A stretch of DNA of 64,000 bases from Vulgatibacter incomptus (GCF_001263175.1 NZ_CP012332.1:3101501-3165500); one strand, 5' to 3'. Positions 16,661 through 26,180 are shown, counted from the first letter of the stretch. Notes: generated by a model from the sequence alone, not told the origin. Numbers and translations are program-made.

Positions 16661-18598
16661 TCAGGAGTAGGGCGCGGGCGGCGGTGCCCGGTTCGCCTCC
16701 TCCGGCTCGTACTCGGCGCCCGACGCGCGGGCCATCCGTCTCTCGCGGCCCGATGGGCGGAGGTCGTCCACCGAGAGGCCGAGGCCCATGATGCCCTCCT
16801 CGAGCCAGGCGTACTTCCCTTCGAGCAGCTTGTTCGCGACCCGGTTCTCGAACGAATCCTGGTTGAACCAGAGGTCCACGAAGAGCCGACGGACCTTCTT
16901 CCGGCTGGTCCGGCAGAAGAGGTCGGCGAGCTCAATCGCCTCCGCGGCTGCGGGGTCGTGGCGCTCCGCCATCCGCTGGGCCCTGCAGATCGAGGCCGAC
17001 ATCGCGAAGAGCTCCATGGCGATGTCCACCACGCGGAAGAGGAAGCCCTCCCTGTGCTGCATCCCGCCGCGGTAGACCATCATCCCGTGGAAGGTGGAGC
17101 GGGCGAGCTTGCGGCTGGTCCGCTCCACGAAGCGCAGGTGGCGGGCGAGGCGGCCGAAGGATTCATAGCGCGGCCACCGGCCCCAGCCCGTCCACCGGGT
17201 CGGATACCAGCGCGCGTAGAAGGCCGCGATCTTCGGGAGCGCGTCGAGCTTCTCCCGGCCGCTCGCGCGGCCGTAGACCAGCGGCCCCGCCACGTGGAGG
17301 TGCTTGTCCACCGCCTCCCGGGCCATGAAGAGGTGCATGATCTCGCTCGAGCCCTCGAAGATCAGGTTGATGCGGCTGTCCCGCATCATCCGCTCCACCG
17401 GCACCCCGGGCTCGCCACGGGCCTCGAGGGAGTCGGCGGTCTCGTAGCCTCGCCCGCCGCGGATCTGGAGGGTGTCGTCCACCAGCTCCCAGGCCTTGAC
17501 CGTGTTCCACTCCTTCGCCGCCGCCGCCTCCAGCCGGATGTCGTAGCCGGGGCGGGTCGCCAGCTCGTCGGCGAGCTGGTGCACCGACTCCATCGCGTAG
17601 GTGGTCGCGGCGAGCTGCGCCAGCTTCCGGGAGATCGCCTCGTGGCGGCCGATCGGCTCGCCCCACTGGACCCTCGCGAGGCCCCACTTGCGGCAGATCT
17701 CGAGGCATTGCTTGGCCATGCCCACCGTCGCCGCCGGCAGCGTGAGCCGCCCCGTGTTCAGCGTGGTGAGGGCGATCTTCAGGCCCTGCCCTTCCTTACC
17801 GATCAGGTTCTCGCGCGGGACGCGGACGTTGCGGAAGATCACCACGCCGTTGGCGAGGGCGCGAAGGCCCATGAAGTGGCAGCGGTGCGGGAGCTCCACG
17901 CCCTCCCACGACGTCTCCACCACGAAGGCGCTGATCCGATCCGTGTCCGGGTTTCGCGCCATCACCACGAGCAGCTCGGCCTTGGTGCCGTTGGTGCACC
18001 AGAGCTTCTCGCCCTCGAGGATGTAGGCCTTGCCGTCCGGCGTGGGCCGGGCGGTGGTCGAGAGGCTGGCCGGATCCGATCCCACCGCCGGCTCGGTGAG
18101 CGCGAAGGCGGAGATGGCGCCCTTGGCGCAGCGGGGCAGGAACTTCTTCTTCTGCTCCTCGGTGCCGAAGAGCATCAGCGGCTGGGGGACGCCGATGGAC
18201 TGGTGGGCCGAGAGGAGGGCGATGAGGTTGCCGTCATAGCTGCCCAGCAGCTCCATCACCTTGCCGTATTCACGCTGGGTGAAGCCCAGGCCCCCGTATT
18301 CTTCAGGGATCTTCATCCCGAAGGCCCCGAGCCGCCGCAGGCCGTCGACCACCTTGTCCGGATAGTCGCCGAGCCGGTCGATCTCGTCGGGATCGACGTC
18401 CTCCCGGAGGAACTTCTCGAGCCCGTCGTAGAACTTGCGGAACTCGGGTCGCTCGACGAGCGGATCCGGGAAGGGATGGATGAGGTCGAGGCGGAAGTCG
18501 CCGAGGAAGAGGTCTCGTAGGAAGGTATGGGAGCTCCACTCTTTCTCTCGCGACTCCTCTGCGACTTCGAGGGACTTGGTGCGTTCCGTGGTTGCCAT
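16661..18598 (-). CDS. Long-form acyl-CoA dehydrogenase (FadE/VLCAD-like)
   Basis: A 645-residue flavoprotein, longer than standard acyl-CoA dehydrogenases because of N- and C-terminal extensions like those of very-long-chain enzymes. FALTEPAVGSD and the C-terminal IFEGSSEIMHLFMAREAVD mark the FAD site and the catalytic-base region. It would perform the first step of beta-oxidation on long-chain acyl-CoA. The chosen ATG (18598) has an AGGA ten bases upstream; another in-frame ATG at 18634 lacks one. The neighbouring plus-strand nicotinamidase-like gene is divergent. Confidence 0.9.
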   Translation of the reverse strand: MATTERTKSLEVAEESREKEWSSHTFLRDLFLGDFRLDLIHPFPDPLVERPEFRKFYDGLEKFLREDVDPDEIDRLGDYPDKVVDGLRRLGAFGMKIPEEYGGLGFTQREYGKVMELLGSYDGNLIALLSAHQSIGVPQPLMLFGTEEQKKKFLPRCAKGAISAFALTEPAVGSDPASLSTTARPTPDGKAYILEGEKLWCTNGTKAELLVVMARNPDTDRISAFVVETSWEGVELPHRCHFMGLRALANGVVIFRNVRVPRENLIGKEGQGLKIALTTLNTGRLTLPAATVGMAKQCLEICRKWGLARVQWGEPIGRHEAISRKLAQLAATTYAMESVHQLADELATRPGYDIRLEAAAAKEWNTVKAWELVDDTLQIRGGRGYETADSLEARGEPGVPVERMMRDSRINLIFEGSSEIMHLFMAREAVDKHLHVAGPLVYGRASGREKLDALPKIAAFYARWYPTRWTGWGRWPRYESFGRLARHLRFVERTSRKLARSTFHGMMVYRGGMQHREGFLFRVVDIAMELFAMSASICRAQRMAERHDPAAAEAIELADLFCRTSRKKVRRLFVDLWFNQDSFENRVANKLLEGKYAWLEEGIMGLGLSVDDLRPSGRERRMARASGAEYEPEEANRAPPPAPYS

Positions 18599-18826
18599 GC
18601 CGGTGATCCTGTGGATCGGTTGTCGAGATGGCATGCGGTAGGGGCCCGTGGCCCCGCCTGCCCGGTCGCCGCGGGAACCGGCTCGACGTGGCGCGGAAAC
18701 GAGGATCGGATGGCTCGGCAGGGACCGGCGAAAGGAGAGGCGACCCGGATCGAGATCCCGTCGGGAGCGTCGCTCCCCGTGGCCGCGCCGCCCGATCGCG
18801 CCCCATCGTCCAGGGCAGGAGTCCGC

Positions 18827-19432
18827 GTGCACAAGGCCCTGCTCGTCGTTGGCGTCCAGAACGACTTCTGTCCCGGCGGCTCGATGGCCGTCCCCGGCGG
18901 CGACCGGGTCGCTGCCCCGCTGTCGGCCCTGGGCAGCGCCGTCGATCACGCCGGCGATCTCGTGATCGCGTCCCGCGAGTGGCACCGCGAGTCGAGCGCC
19001 TTCTTCGACACGAACGGCGGGACCGTCTCCCCCTACTGCGTCGCCGGGACGGAGGGCGCGGCCTTCCCCCGCGACCTCAACCTCTCGCGGCGCACCCGTC
19101 AGGTCTTCCGCTCCCTCGACCCCGTCGAGAACGGCTCCTCGGCCTTCCTCGCAGTCGACCGGAGTGGCGCGAGGCTCTCCGAGCTCCTCCGCTCGGCGGG
19201 CGTCACCGAGCTCTTTCTCGGCGGCCTGCCTCTGGAGCAGACGATCCGCGAGACAGCGATGGACGGCCTCCGCCGGGGCTTCGGCGTCACGGTGATCATG
19301 GACTGCGTCGCGTCCCGCAATCCGCAGGAAGGCCGCGAGGTGCTCTTCCAGCTCCGCCTCGCCGGCGCGGCGGTGATGAGCAGCGGCGAGGCGATCCTCT
19401 CCCTCTACCGGAGCGGCGAGGCCAGGCTCTAG
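18827..19432 (+). CDS. Nicotinamidase/isochorismatase-fold protein lacking catalytic residues
   Basis: The 201-residue sequence aligns end to end with nicotinamidase (VQNDFCPGGS at residues 10-19). Asp13 is kept, but the catalytic Lys position is Arg95 and the nucleophile Cys of the GLATDYC segment is Thr139 (GGLPLEQTI). The metal ligands are also changed: DWH is EWH (51-53) and the second His (WPxHC) is Tyr70. It is therefore probably not a nicotinamidase and may bind a ligand or have new chemistry. The GTG at 18827 has AGGAG at the right distance; an ATG at 18710 would add 39 unconserved residues. Its stop shares the palindrome CTAG with the convergent next gene. Confidence 0.8.
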   Translation: MHKALLVVGVQNDFCPGGSMAVPGGDRVAAPLSALGSAVDHAGDLVIASREWHRESSAFFDTNGGTVSPYCVAGTEGAAFPRDLNLSRRTRQVFRSLDPVENGSSAFLAVDRSGARLSELLRSAGVTELFLGGLPLEQTIRETAMDGLRRGFGVTVIMDCVASRNPQEGREVLFQLRLAGAAVMSSGEAILSLYRSGEARL

Positions 19433-21228
19433 GCCTCGGCGACTGCTGCGGTGCCGACGCCCGTTGCAGGCTTCGACTCCCGCCCCCCGAGGCTGAAGCC
19501 GCAGTGGGTCGTCGGCTCCCGACCCTGGAGCTCGCAGAGCACCTCGGACGGGAGCGGAAACCAGCGCAGCTTCTCGATGTCGGGCGCGAAGGGCACGTCC
19601 GCCGACGGCGCCACGTTCCTCAGCTCCGCGGTGGCAGCCTCGACGATGCGCAGGGCCTCCGCGAGATAGCCCGGGAGCACGCCCTCCGGCGCCGTGGCGC
19701 GGCGCGAGGGGTACTCCAATCGCCCGGAGGCGTACGAGAGCTCATGCAAGCGCATCGCCTCGCCGGGCCTGCTGCGCACGTGCCGCCACTGTCCGGTCGC
19801 GAGGTCGAATCGGTAGTAGGGCAGGAGCTTCCACCCGTGGTCCGCGACGAAGTGCACGGCGTCCAGCAGGAATTGGAAGACGGTCTCCGAGACGAAGTAG
19901 TTGAAGTTGATCCGCACCCAGCCCGGCTTGATCCCCTCGGCGCCGGCGACGATCGCGCACTCGAAGCCCTTCGACGTAGCAGGATCGATCCCAAGCAACC
20001 GATGGCCGTAGGGGCCGGCACACGAGCAGCCGCCGCGGGCCTGGATGCCGAAGAGATCGTTGAGCAGCGCCACCACGAAGTCGTGGTGGAGGGCCCCCTC
20101 GCCGTGGCGGACCACGAAGGAGACGATGGAGAGCCGCCAGGCGCTCCGGTTCCCGAGGATCCGCAGGTTCGGGTTCTTCGACCACGACTCGATCGCCCGG
20201 CGGATGAACGACTCCTCGCGCTCGCGGATCAGCTCCTCGCCCACCGCCTCCTTGAGCTGGAAGACCAGCCCCGCGCGGATCGACTCGAGGATCGCCGGCG
20301 TGCCGCCCTCCTCGCGATGGATCGGGTCCGCGAGGTAGCGGTGCTCGGTCGGACCGACGTAGGCCACCGTGCCGCCACCCGGCTGCGTGGGGACGCGGTT
20401 CTCGAAGAGGCGGCGCTTCGCGACGAGGACGCCCGGTGTCCCGGGCCCGCCGATGAACTTGTGGGGCGAGAGGAAGACCGCGTCCTTCGAACAGTCCTCC
20501 CCGGGCCCGCCGACAGGGTTCATCTCGATCCGCACGTAGGGCCCCGCCGCGGCGAAGTCCCAGAACGAGAGCGCCCCATAGCGGTGGAGGAGCGCGGAGA
20601 CCGCGTGGGTCTGGGAGCCGATCCCGGTGACGTTCGACGCCGCCGAGAAGCTGCCGATCTTCAGGCGGCGGTCCTTGTGTGCGAGGAGCTCTTTCTCCAG
20701 GTGAGCCAGATCGATGTGGCCGTCGGCGTCCTCGTCGATGGTGACGACGTCCGCGATCGACTCGCGCCAGGGGAGCTCGTTGGAGTGGTGCTCGAAGGGC
20801 CCGATGAAGACCACGGGCCGCTCGTGCGCCGGGATCCGCTCGCGCAAGCCGTAGCGCTCGTCGAGGTCCGCCGGCAGCCGGAGGTTGAGCACGTCGACGA
20901 GCTTGTTGATCGCCCCGGTCGCGCCGGAGCCGCAGAAGATCACGCAGTCGTCGGGCCCGCCTCCTACCGCCCGACGGATCGTCTCCCGCGCATCCTCGCG
21001 GAAGCGCGTGGTCCGCATCCCGGTCCCGGAGGTCTCGGTGTGGGTGTTCGCGTAGAGGGGCATCACCTCGTGGCGGATGAAGTCCTCGATGAACGAGAGC
21101 GAGCGTCCGGACGCGGTGTAGTCCGCGTACGTGACGCGCCGGGGACCGAAGGGCCCGTCGAAGACCTGGTCGTCACCGATGATCGAGTCCTGGATCGTCT
21201 CCAGCAAGCGGCGTCGATGATCGTCCAT
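19429..21228 (-). CDS. Class V aminotransferase-fold PLP enzyme (cysteine desulfurase-like)
   Basis: A 599-residue PLP-dependent enzyme. The lysine that should bind PLP is Lys257 in SPHKFIGGPG, preceded by FWDFAAAGPYV with the cofactor Asp. A Cys-containing loop ARGGCSCAGPYG (Cys401, Cys403) sits where cysteine desulfurases of the SufS/CsdB type keep their catalytic Cys. It is about 190 residues longer than SufS, mainly through a C-terminal extension. It may release sulfur from cysteine or a related amino acid, but no Fe-S assembly genes are nearby, so the role is open. ATG 21228 follows GAGG; homology starts there. Confidence 0.85.
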   Translation of the reverse strand: MDDHRRRLLETIQDSIIGDDQVFDGPFGPRRVTYADYTASGRSLSFIEDFIRHEVMPLYANTHTETSGTGMRTTRFREDARETIRRAVGGGPDDCVIFCGSGATGAINKLVDVLNLRLPADLDERYGLRERIPAHERPVVFIGPFEHHSNELPWRESIADVVTIDEDADGHIDLAHLEKELLAHKDRRLKIGSFSAASNVTGIGSQTHAVSALLHRYGALSFWDFAAAGPYVRIEMNPVGGPGEDCSKDAVFLSPHKFIGGPGTPGVLVAKRRLFENRVPTQPGGGTVAYVGPTEHRYLADPIHREEGGTPAILESIRAGLVFQLKEAVGEELIREREESFIRRAIESWSKNPNLRILGNRSAWRLSIVSFVVRHGEGALHHDFVVALLNDLFGIQARGGCSCAGPYGHRLLGIDPATSKGFECAIVAGAEGIKPGWVRINFNYFVSETVFQFLLDAVHFVADHGWKLLPYYRFDLATGQWRHVRSRPGEAMRLHELSYASGRLEYPSRRATAPEGVLPGYLAEALRIVEAATAELRNVAPSADVPFAPDIEKLRWFPLPSEVLCELQGREPTTHCGFSLGGRESKPATGVGTAAVAEA

Positions 21229-21266
21229 CCGGGGAACCTCAAGGTGCGAAGGAGGGACGGACGCTA

Positions 21267-22691
21267 TCACGTACGGGCCGGACGGTTTGCGCCCTCTTCG
21301 ACGGGAGCCGTCACGGCCTGCCGATGCCAGCGCGCGCGCCAGAGGAGCGGCGCCGCGACCGTGGGTGCGAGCACGCCCGCTGCGGTGACGGCGGCCTCGA
21401 GTGGGCCCTCGATGCGCGGCGCGTTGTGTACGAGGGCCTGGATCCAGGTGAGAGCCGCGTCGGCCGTGACCGCGGTCGCGATCGCGGTGGCGAGGCGCGG
21501 GCGCCACCGCCGCGTCAGGGCGAAGAGTCCGACGCAGAGCCCGACGTCGAAGCCTACCCAGGCCCACTTGGCCGCGGCGGTCGGAAACCACCTCGGGACG
21601 CTCGCGCTCGCCAGGAGCAGGGTCCACGGCACGAGCCCCACGGCGAGGCCTTCGATCACGATCGTCGGCCCGCGAAGGAGCGTCTCGAGGCCGAAGCGCA
21701 GGAGCCCGCCCCTGGCGAAGGCGGCGAGGGAGTCCACCAGCGGGAGGATCTCGCCCTCCCCTTCCGGCCACGCCAGGTAGATCGGCTCCCACCTCGAGGG
21801 ACGGAGCCGGGCCTTGAAGCGCCTCAGCCCGCCGAAGTCGTAGAGGCGCCGGGTCAGACGAGCGGCAGCGAGGAGCCAGCCGCTCGCGCCGGCGAGCGGC
21901 GCCAGGCCCAGGGTGGCGTAGCGGCTCCCCTCGGCGGCGATGGTCCGCATGGCGGCGTCGACGAGGAGCTCGGTGGTGCCGTTGGGTGCCTGGGGATCCC
22001 GGAGCAGGTCCTCGAAGAGCCAGCCTCCCCTCGCGTAGACCGGCACCGCGGCGAGGAAGCCCACCACCGCTCCGGCGCGCTCGGCGACGAAGTAGCGCCG
22101 CTCAGAGGAGAACGAGAACGGATGGACGGCGACGAGGAAGCCCATGGGCGCCATCTGCTTCGCGCGCATCCACCGCGTGATGAGCCGGTCGATCGCCTGG
22201 CGCACCTCGCCGTCGGGCTCGACGATCTCCTCTGCCGGGACGAGGCGGACGCGCACGCCCTTCGCCCTCGAGCGGCGGAGCTGCTCCCGGAGGCTGGCCG
22301 AGGCCCGCAGGGTCTCCTCCCACTCGGCGGGATCCCAGACGGGCTGCTCGCCGATGCGCAAGCGCGAGAGCCGGATCCGCTGATGGAATCGATCCTCCGT
22401 GGCGAAGTAGCGGACCCGCCTGCCCCTCCGTCGCGCCTCCTCCTCGAAGCGGCGGGCGACCTCGCCCATGCGATCTTCGGCGACGATCGGCGCGCCTGCG
22501 ACCACCCAGGCGCGGCCCGTGTCCACGTAGGCCACGCAAGCGTCGCTCCCGTCGAACCAGTAGTCGACGCCGGGCTCGAGCACCTGGAAGGAGGTCGCGT
22601 TCCAGCCGTGGGCGCGGAGGATCTCGAGCGCGCGCGCGTGATCGTTCGAGCCCGGCTCGAGACCCATCCGTAACCCCGTCCCGCCGCTCAC
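21267..22691 (-). CDS. DUF2156 (GNAT-like) protein with C-terminal membrane segments
   Basis: A 474-residue protein. The first 330 residues resemble the DUF2156 domain, the soluble acyltransferase part of phosphatidylglycerol lysyltransferases (MprF), with blocks DACVAYVDTGRAWVVAGAP and FEDLLRDPQAPNGTTELL. The last 130 residues contain about four hydrophobic helices, the reverse of the MprF order. It may transfer an acyl or aminoacyl group to a membrane lipid, which is inference. The start is GTG 22691, overlapping the stop of the upstream GTPase gene (GTGA), so the two are translationally coupled. Confidence 0.8.
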   Translation of the reverse strand: MSGGTGLRMGLEPGSNDHARALEILRAHGWNATSFQVLEPGVDYWFDGSDACVAYVDTGRAWVVAGAPIVAEDRMGEVARRFEEEARRRGRRVRYFATEDRFHQRIRLSRLRIGEQPVWDPAEWEETLRASASLREQLRRSRAKGVRVRLVPAEEIVEPDGEVRQAIDRLITRWMRAKQMAPMGFLVAVHPFSFSSERRYFVAERAGAVVGFLAAVPVYARGGWLFEDLLRDPQAPNGTTELLVDAAMRTIAAEGSRYATLGLAPLAGASGWLLAAARLTRRLYDFGGLRRFKARLRPSRWEPIYLAWPEGEGEILPLVDSLAAFARGGLLRFGLETLLRGPTIVIEGLAVGLVPWTLLLASASVPRWFPTAAAKWAWVGFDVGLCVGLFALTRRWRPRLATAIATAVTADAALTWIQALVHNAPRIEGPLEAAVTAAGVLAPTVAAPLLWRARWHRQAVTAPVEEGANRPART

Positions 22692-23830
22692 GCCTCCGAT
22701 TCCCGATCGCCCAGGGCCGTCACGGCGCGATGGAACTCCTCCTCGGTGATCTCCCCTGCGTCGAGCTTCACCCGCAGTCGCTCGAGCTCCCGGATCGGCA
22801 CGTCGGCGAGCATCGCTTTCGCCTCGGCCCGCGCCTCCTCCGCCGCCTGGCGGAAGGTCTCGCGGAGCTCGTCCACGCCGACCTGCTGCTTGCGACGGAA
22901 CCAGACGCGCGCGGTCTCGCCCAGCGCCACCGTCCCTGCGAAGGCCACCGCGCCTCCCACCGCGCTGCCGAAGCCCGGGACGAGCTTGAGGAGCTGGCGG
23001 GCGCCCTCTCGAAAGCCGACACCAGCGCCGAGTGTGGCGATGAGCTCCACCGCTCTCGCGCGGCTCACTTCGACTCCCTGGAAGTGCCCGATGGTCACCA
23101 CCATCGCCACCTGGAGGGGGGCGAGCAGGGCCAGGTCCGCGAAGGGGAGCGGGATCGCGCCGATCGCCGCCGCCACGCCTGCCTTCGAGTAGATCAGCGT
23201 TCGGATCCTTCGATCCTTGAGCGCGAGGTCCCCCTGCTGCTGCGCGATGAAGGCGTCCCTCATCGCGTCTGGCAGCGCCTCCACGATCCGATCCACCAGC
23301 TCCTCGATGCCGGTACGACGACGGGCGGAGACGAAGAGGAGCTCCTTCTCGTCGAGCCCGAGGAGCTCCCGCGCGCTCTGGGCGAGCTCCGCCTTCTCAC
23401 GATCGTCCAGCAGGTCGGCCTTGTTCACCACGGTGATCCGGTGGGCCACCGAGCCCTCGAGGATCCGATGGAGTTGCATGTCCTCCGCCGAGATCGCGGA
23501 CATGCCGTTGAGCACGTGGATCACGACGTGCTGCTCGTCCAGGGCGCCGCTCTTCGCCACCTCGTCGAGGGAGAAGCGCCCCGTGCCGAAGCCCGGCGTG
23601 TCGGTGAGGTCGATCCCGAAGCGCTCCTTCGTCTGCGAGACCGCGGTCTCGTCGGTGCGCATGCTGACCGCGGCGACATCTTCGCCGTAGATTGCGTTGA
23701 AGAGCGACGACTTTCCGGCCTTCCCGAAGCCCGCGATCGCCACCCTGGGCCTCTTGGAGAACCGCCGCTTCACGTCGTCCACGATCCGATCGAGAGCTTC
23801 CTCGGAGAGCATTCGATATCCCTGCGTCAT
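22688..23830 (-). CDS. Era-like GTPase with DUF697 membrane domain
   Basis: A 380-residue GTP-binding protein. G1 is GFGKAGKSS, G3 is DTPG in TDTPGFG, and G4 is NKAD. A hydrophobic alpha-helical region from about residue 210 (AAAIGAIPLPFADLALLAP) matches the DUF697 type, and the C-terminus RLRVKLDAGEITEEEFH looks like a short SHOCT motif. Such proteins are thought to act at the inner membrane in GTP-controlled processes of unknown nature. Coupling to the DUF2156 gene by a four-base overlap suggests a shared envelope function. Confidence 0.88.
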   Translation of the reverse strand: MTQGYRMLSEEALDRIVDDVKRRFSKRPRVAIAGFGKAGKSSLFNAIYGEDVAAVSMRTDETAVSQTKERFGIDLTDTPGFGTGRFSLDEVAKSGALDEQHVVIHVLNGMSAISAEDMQLHRILEGSVAHRITVVNKADLLDDREKAELAQSARELLGLDEKELLFVSARRRTGIEELVDRIVEALPDAMRDAFIAQQQGDLALKDRRIRTLIYSKAGVAAAIGAIPLPFADLALLAPLQVAMVVTIGHFQGVEVSRARAVELIATLGAGVGFREGARQLLKLVPGFGSAVGGAVAFAGTVALGETARVWFRRKQQVGVDELRETFRQAAEEARAEAKAMLADVPIRELERLRVKLDAGEITEEEFHRAVTALGDRESEA

Positions 23831-23930
23831 CCCGGGTCAGGCGAATGGCTCTTCGCTCGCCCAGCAAGGTGGCCGTTCCAGAACAACCGAGAGGCGCGCC
23901 GAACGCAAGGCCGCCAGCGGCCGCGCCCGA

Positions 23931-24374
23931 TCACCCCATGATCCCCGGCGGAGGCAGGGTGATCCCCTCGACGGCAAGTATGCCGAGGAGGCCGACGCCA
24001 TCCGGCGAGACGTTCCGGATCGAGAGGATCTCTCCGTACTCGAGGGTGAACTCGAGCCGCTCCGGGGGGAGGACGATGCGTTCCCCGGTCGCCTGGATCA
24101 GGGGGAACTCGTGCCAGGGCATGTCGAGGTCGCGGACGAAGGTCCCCGTGAGCTGGATGATCGCGCTCCCCGCCGCGAAGCCCTCGTGGATGTCGTGGGC
24201 GTGGTTCCACAGATCCGGGAAAGCCTCCCACAGCGCGAGCTGCGAGCGCCAGAAGTCCCGAAAGCCGAGCGGGTAGTGGCCGGGCGAATCCACCGCGAAG
24301 CCGCCGCCCACCTGCTCGGCGGCGAGGTCCTCGTCGTGGTGGTCCAACGCTTCCAAGAAGACTCGGATCGACAT
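23931..24374 (-). CDS. SnoaL-like/NTF2-fold protein
   Basis: A 147-residue protein whose pattern (FLEALDHHDEDLAAEQV start, FRDFWRSQLALWEAFPDL, then GTFVRDL) is that of SnoaL-like ester cyclase or nuclear transport factor 2 folds. The family has small-molecule binding or isomerase members and many of unknown function. Start ATG 24374 follows GGAG. It lies between the GTPase and the ABC1 kinase on the same strand, but gaps of 54-100 bases give no firm operon. Confidence 0.75.
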   Translation of the reverse strand: MSIRVFLEALDHHDEDLAAEQVGGGFAVDSPGHYPLGFRDFWRSQLALWEAFPDLWNHAHDIHEGFAAGSAIIQLTGTFVRDLDMPWHEFPLIQATGERIVLPPERLEFTLEYGEILSIRNVSPDGVGLLGILAVEGITLPPPGIMG

Positions 24375-24428
24375 CCTTCGCTCCCCGAAGAAAATAGGAG
24401 CGCGTCGCCCGGGACGCCCGAAGCGGTG

Positions 24429-26108
24429 CTAGGGCCGGTCGCTCCGCCAGATCGCGCGAAGCGCCGCCGCCAGGACCGCGGCGGCGAGGCCGTAGCCCAC
24501 CGCGGCGGGAGCCGGCAGTCCGAGGAGCAGCGGAGCGGGCGCGGAGAGCGCGAGGCTCGACGCCACCACGAGGCCCAGGAAGAGGACCGCGAGGACGATC
24601 CGGTTCACCTGCTTCTCGCGGAGCGAGCGGTCGGCAGGCGCGGCTTCCGCCTGCAGCTTGAGCCGGAGCTTGCCCTCCTGGAGGTCGGAGATCGCCTGCC
24701 CCGCCAGCATCGGTAGCCGTCGGGCGGTGTAGCGCAACGCGGTGAGCTGGTAAAAGAGCTCCTCCTGCAGGCGCTCGCGGCTGTAGAGCTCGCGGGTCAT
24801 CCTCTGGAGATAGGGCACCATCTCCTCCAAAGGATCGACCTCAGGGATGAGCTGCTTGGCGAGGCCCTGGGTGGTGATCACAGCCTTGAAGAAGAGCGTG
24901 TAGGCTGGCGTCATCCGCACCCGATGACGGAACGCGATCTCCGTGAGCTGCCGCAGGAAGTCCTCGACCTGCAGCTCCGCCATGCTGCGGCCCACCACCT
25001 GCCGCTCCATCAGCGCCTGTAGATCACCCTCCCACGCCGTGTAATCGATGTGCTCGCTCCGGATCGACAGCTCCCAGTACACGCGGGCGATGGTCCGGTA
25101 GTCACGGCGCTGGATCGCGAAGAAGATGGTGACGAGGTTCTCGCGCATCTCCTCCGTGAGTCGCCCGACATTGCCGAAGTCGAGGAGGCCCAACCGGTTC
25201 CCGGGCAGCACGAGCACGTTGCCGGGGTGCAGATCGCCGTGGAAGCAGCCGTCCTCCAGGAGCATCTGGAAAGCCGTCTGCAGGTAACGCTCCCCGACGA
25301 GCCGCATGTCGCAGCCCGAGGCGCGGGCGTGGCTGATCTTCACGCCGTCGAGCCACTCCATCGTGAGCACCTGCTCGCCCGAGTGGCTCGTGAAGATCTC
25401 CGGTATCACCACGTGGTCGTTGCCGGCGAAGTTCGCGTGGAAGCGCTCGAGGTGCGCCGCCTCGACGCGGAAGTCCGTCTCGTCGGCGATGGACTTTCGC
25501 AACTCCCGCAGCACCCCCGGCACGTCGAGGAGCTCGATCTCGGGCATCTGCGCCTGGGCCTGCCTCGCCAGGAACTGGAGGATCGAGAGGTCCGTGAAGA
25601 TCAGCTCGCGCACGCCGGGGCGCTGCACCTTCACCGCGACCTCCTCTCCGCTCGGGAGGCGGGCGCGGTGGACCTGGGCGATCGAGGCCGTGGCAAGCGG
25701 CTCCTCGTCGAACTGGGCGAAGAGATCCAGCGGGCTGCCGCCGAGGGTGGCGCGGATCTGCTCCTCCACCTCCTCGAAGGGGATCGGCCCCACGTCGTCC
25801 TGCAGGGATTGGAAGGCCTCCGCGTAGCCGGGCGGGAGCACGTCGCCCCGGGTGGAGAGCATCTGGCCGAGCTTCACGAAGGTCGGCCCCAGCTCGCGCA
25901 GCGCGGCGGCCACCCGCTCCGGGGAGAGGCCGACCTCAGCGTCCTCACCCTTGCGGAAGAAGCCGATCCCGGGGACGTCGATCCGCGCCACCAGCCAGCC
26001 GAAGCCGTGCCGGGCCAGGATCTGCACGATCTGCTGGAGCCGGCCCAGGTCCTTGACGACCTGGCGGGCTCCCATCGCGGTGCGGGCTGCGGTTCTGACG
26101 ATTGCCAC
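24429..26108 (-). CDS. ABC1/UbiB family atypical kinase
   Basis: A 559-residue UbiB-like protein. The family KxGQ motif is in TFVKLGQMLSTRGDVLPP; the nucleotide-binding loop PLATASIAQVHRARL, the lysine in VAVKVQRPG, the ETDF motif, the catalytic CFHGDLHPGN and the metal site LLDFGN follow in order. Two hydrophobic helices at the extreme C-terminus anchor it in the inner membrane. UbiB-type proteins have ATPase activity needed for isoprenoid quinone synthesis or lipid movement. Start is GTG 26108 behind GGAAGG. No other quinone genes are nearby. Confidence 0.93.
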   Translation of the reverse strand: MAIVRTAARTAMGARQVVKDLGRLQQIVQILARHGFGWLVARIDVPGIGFFRKGEDAEVGLSPERVAAALRELGPTFVKLGQMLSTRGDVLPPGYAEAFQSLQDDVGPIPFEEVEEQIRATLGGSPLDLFAQFDEEPLATASIAQVHRARLPSGEEVAVKVQRPGVRELIFTDLSILQFLARQAQAQMPEIELLDVPGVLRELRKSIADETDFRVEAAHLERFHANFAGNDHVVIPEIFTSHSGEQVLTMEWLDGVKISHARASGCDMRLVGERYLQTAFQMLLEDGCFHGDLHPGNVLVLPGNRLGLLDFGNVGRLTEEMRENLVTIFFAIQRRDYRTIARVYWELSIRSEHIDYTAWEGDLQALMERQVVGRSMAELQVEDFLRQLTEIAFRHRVRMTPAYTLFFKAVITTQGLAKQLIPEVDPLEEMVPYLQRMTRELYSRERLQEELFYQLTALRYTARRLPMLAGQAISDLQEGKLRLKLQAEAAPADRSLREKQVNRIVLAVLFLGLVVASSLALSAPAPLLLGLPAPAAVGYGLAAAVLAAALRAIWRSDRP

Positions 26109-26180
26109 GTGCCTTCCAACGCTCGAGACGGCCCCGAACCTACCGCGCGGGCTCTCCGATGGCGAGGTTCGTGGCGTCCT

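Noticed and set aside
18628-21780. 1050-residue plus-strand frame over nicotinamidase and class V enzyme
   Set aside because: Arg/Pro-rich shadow; both real genes have family motifs in other frames.
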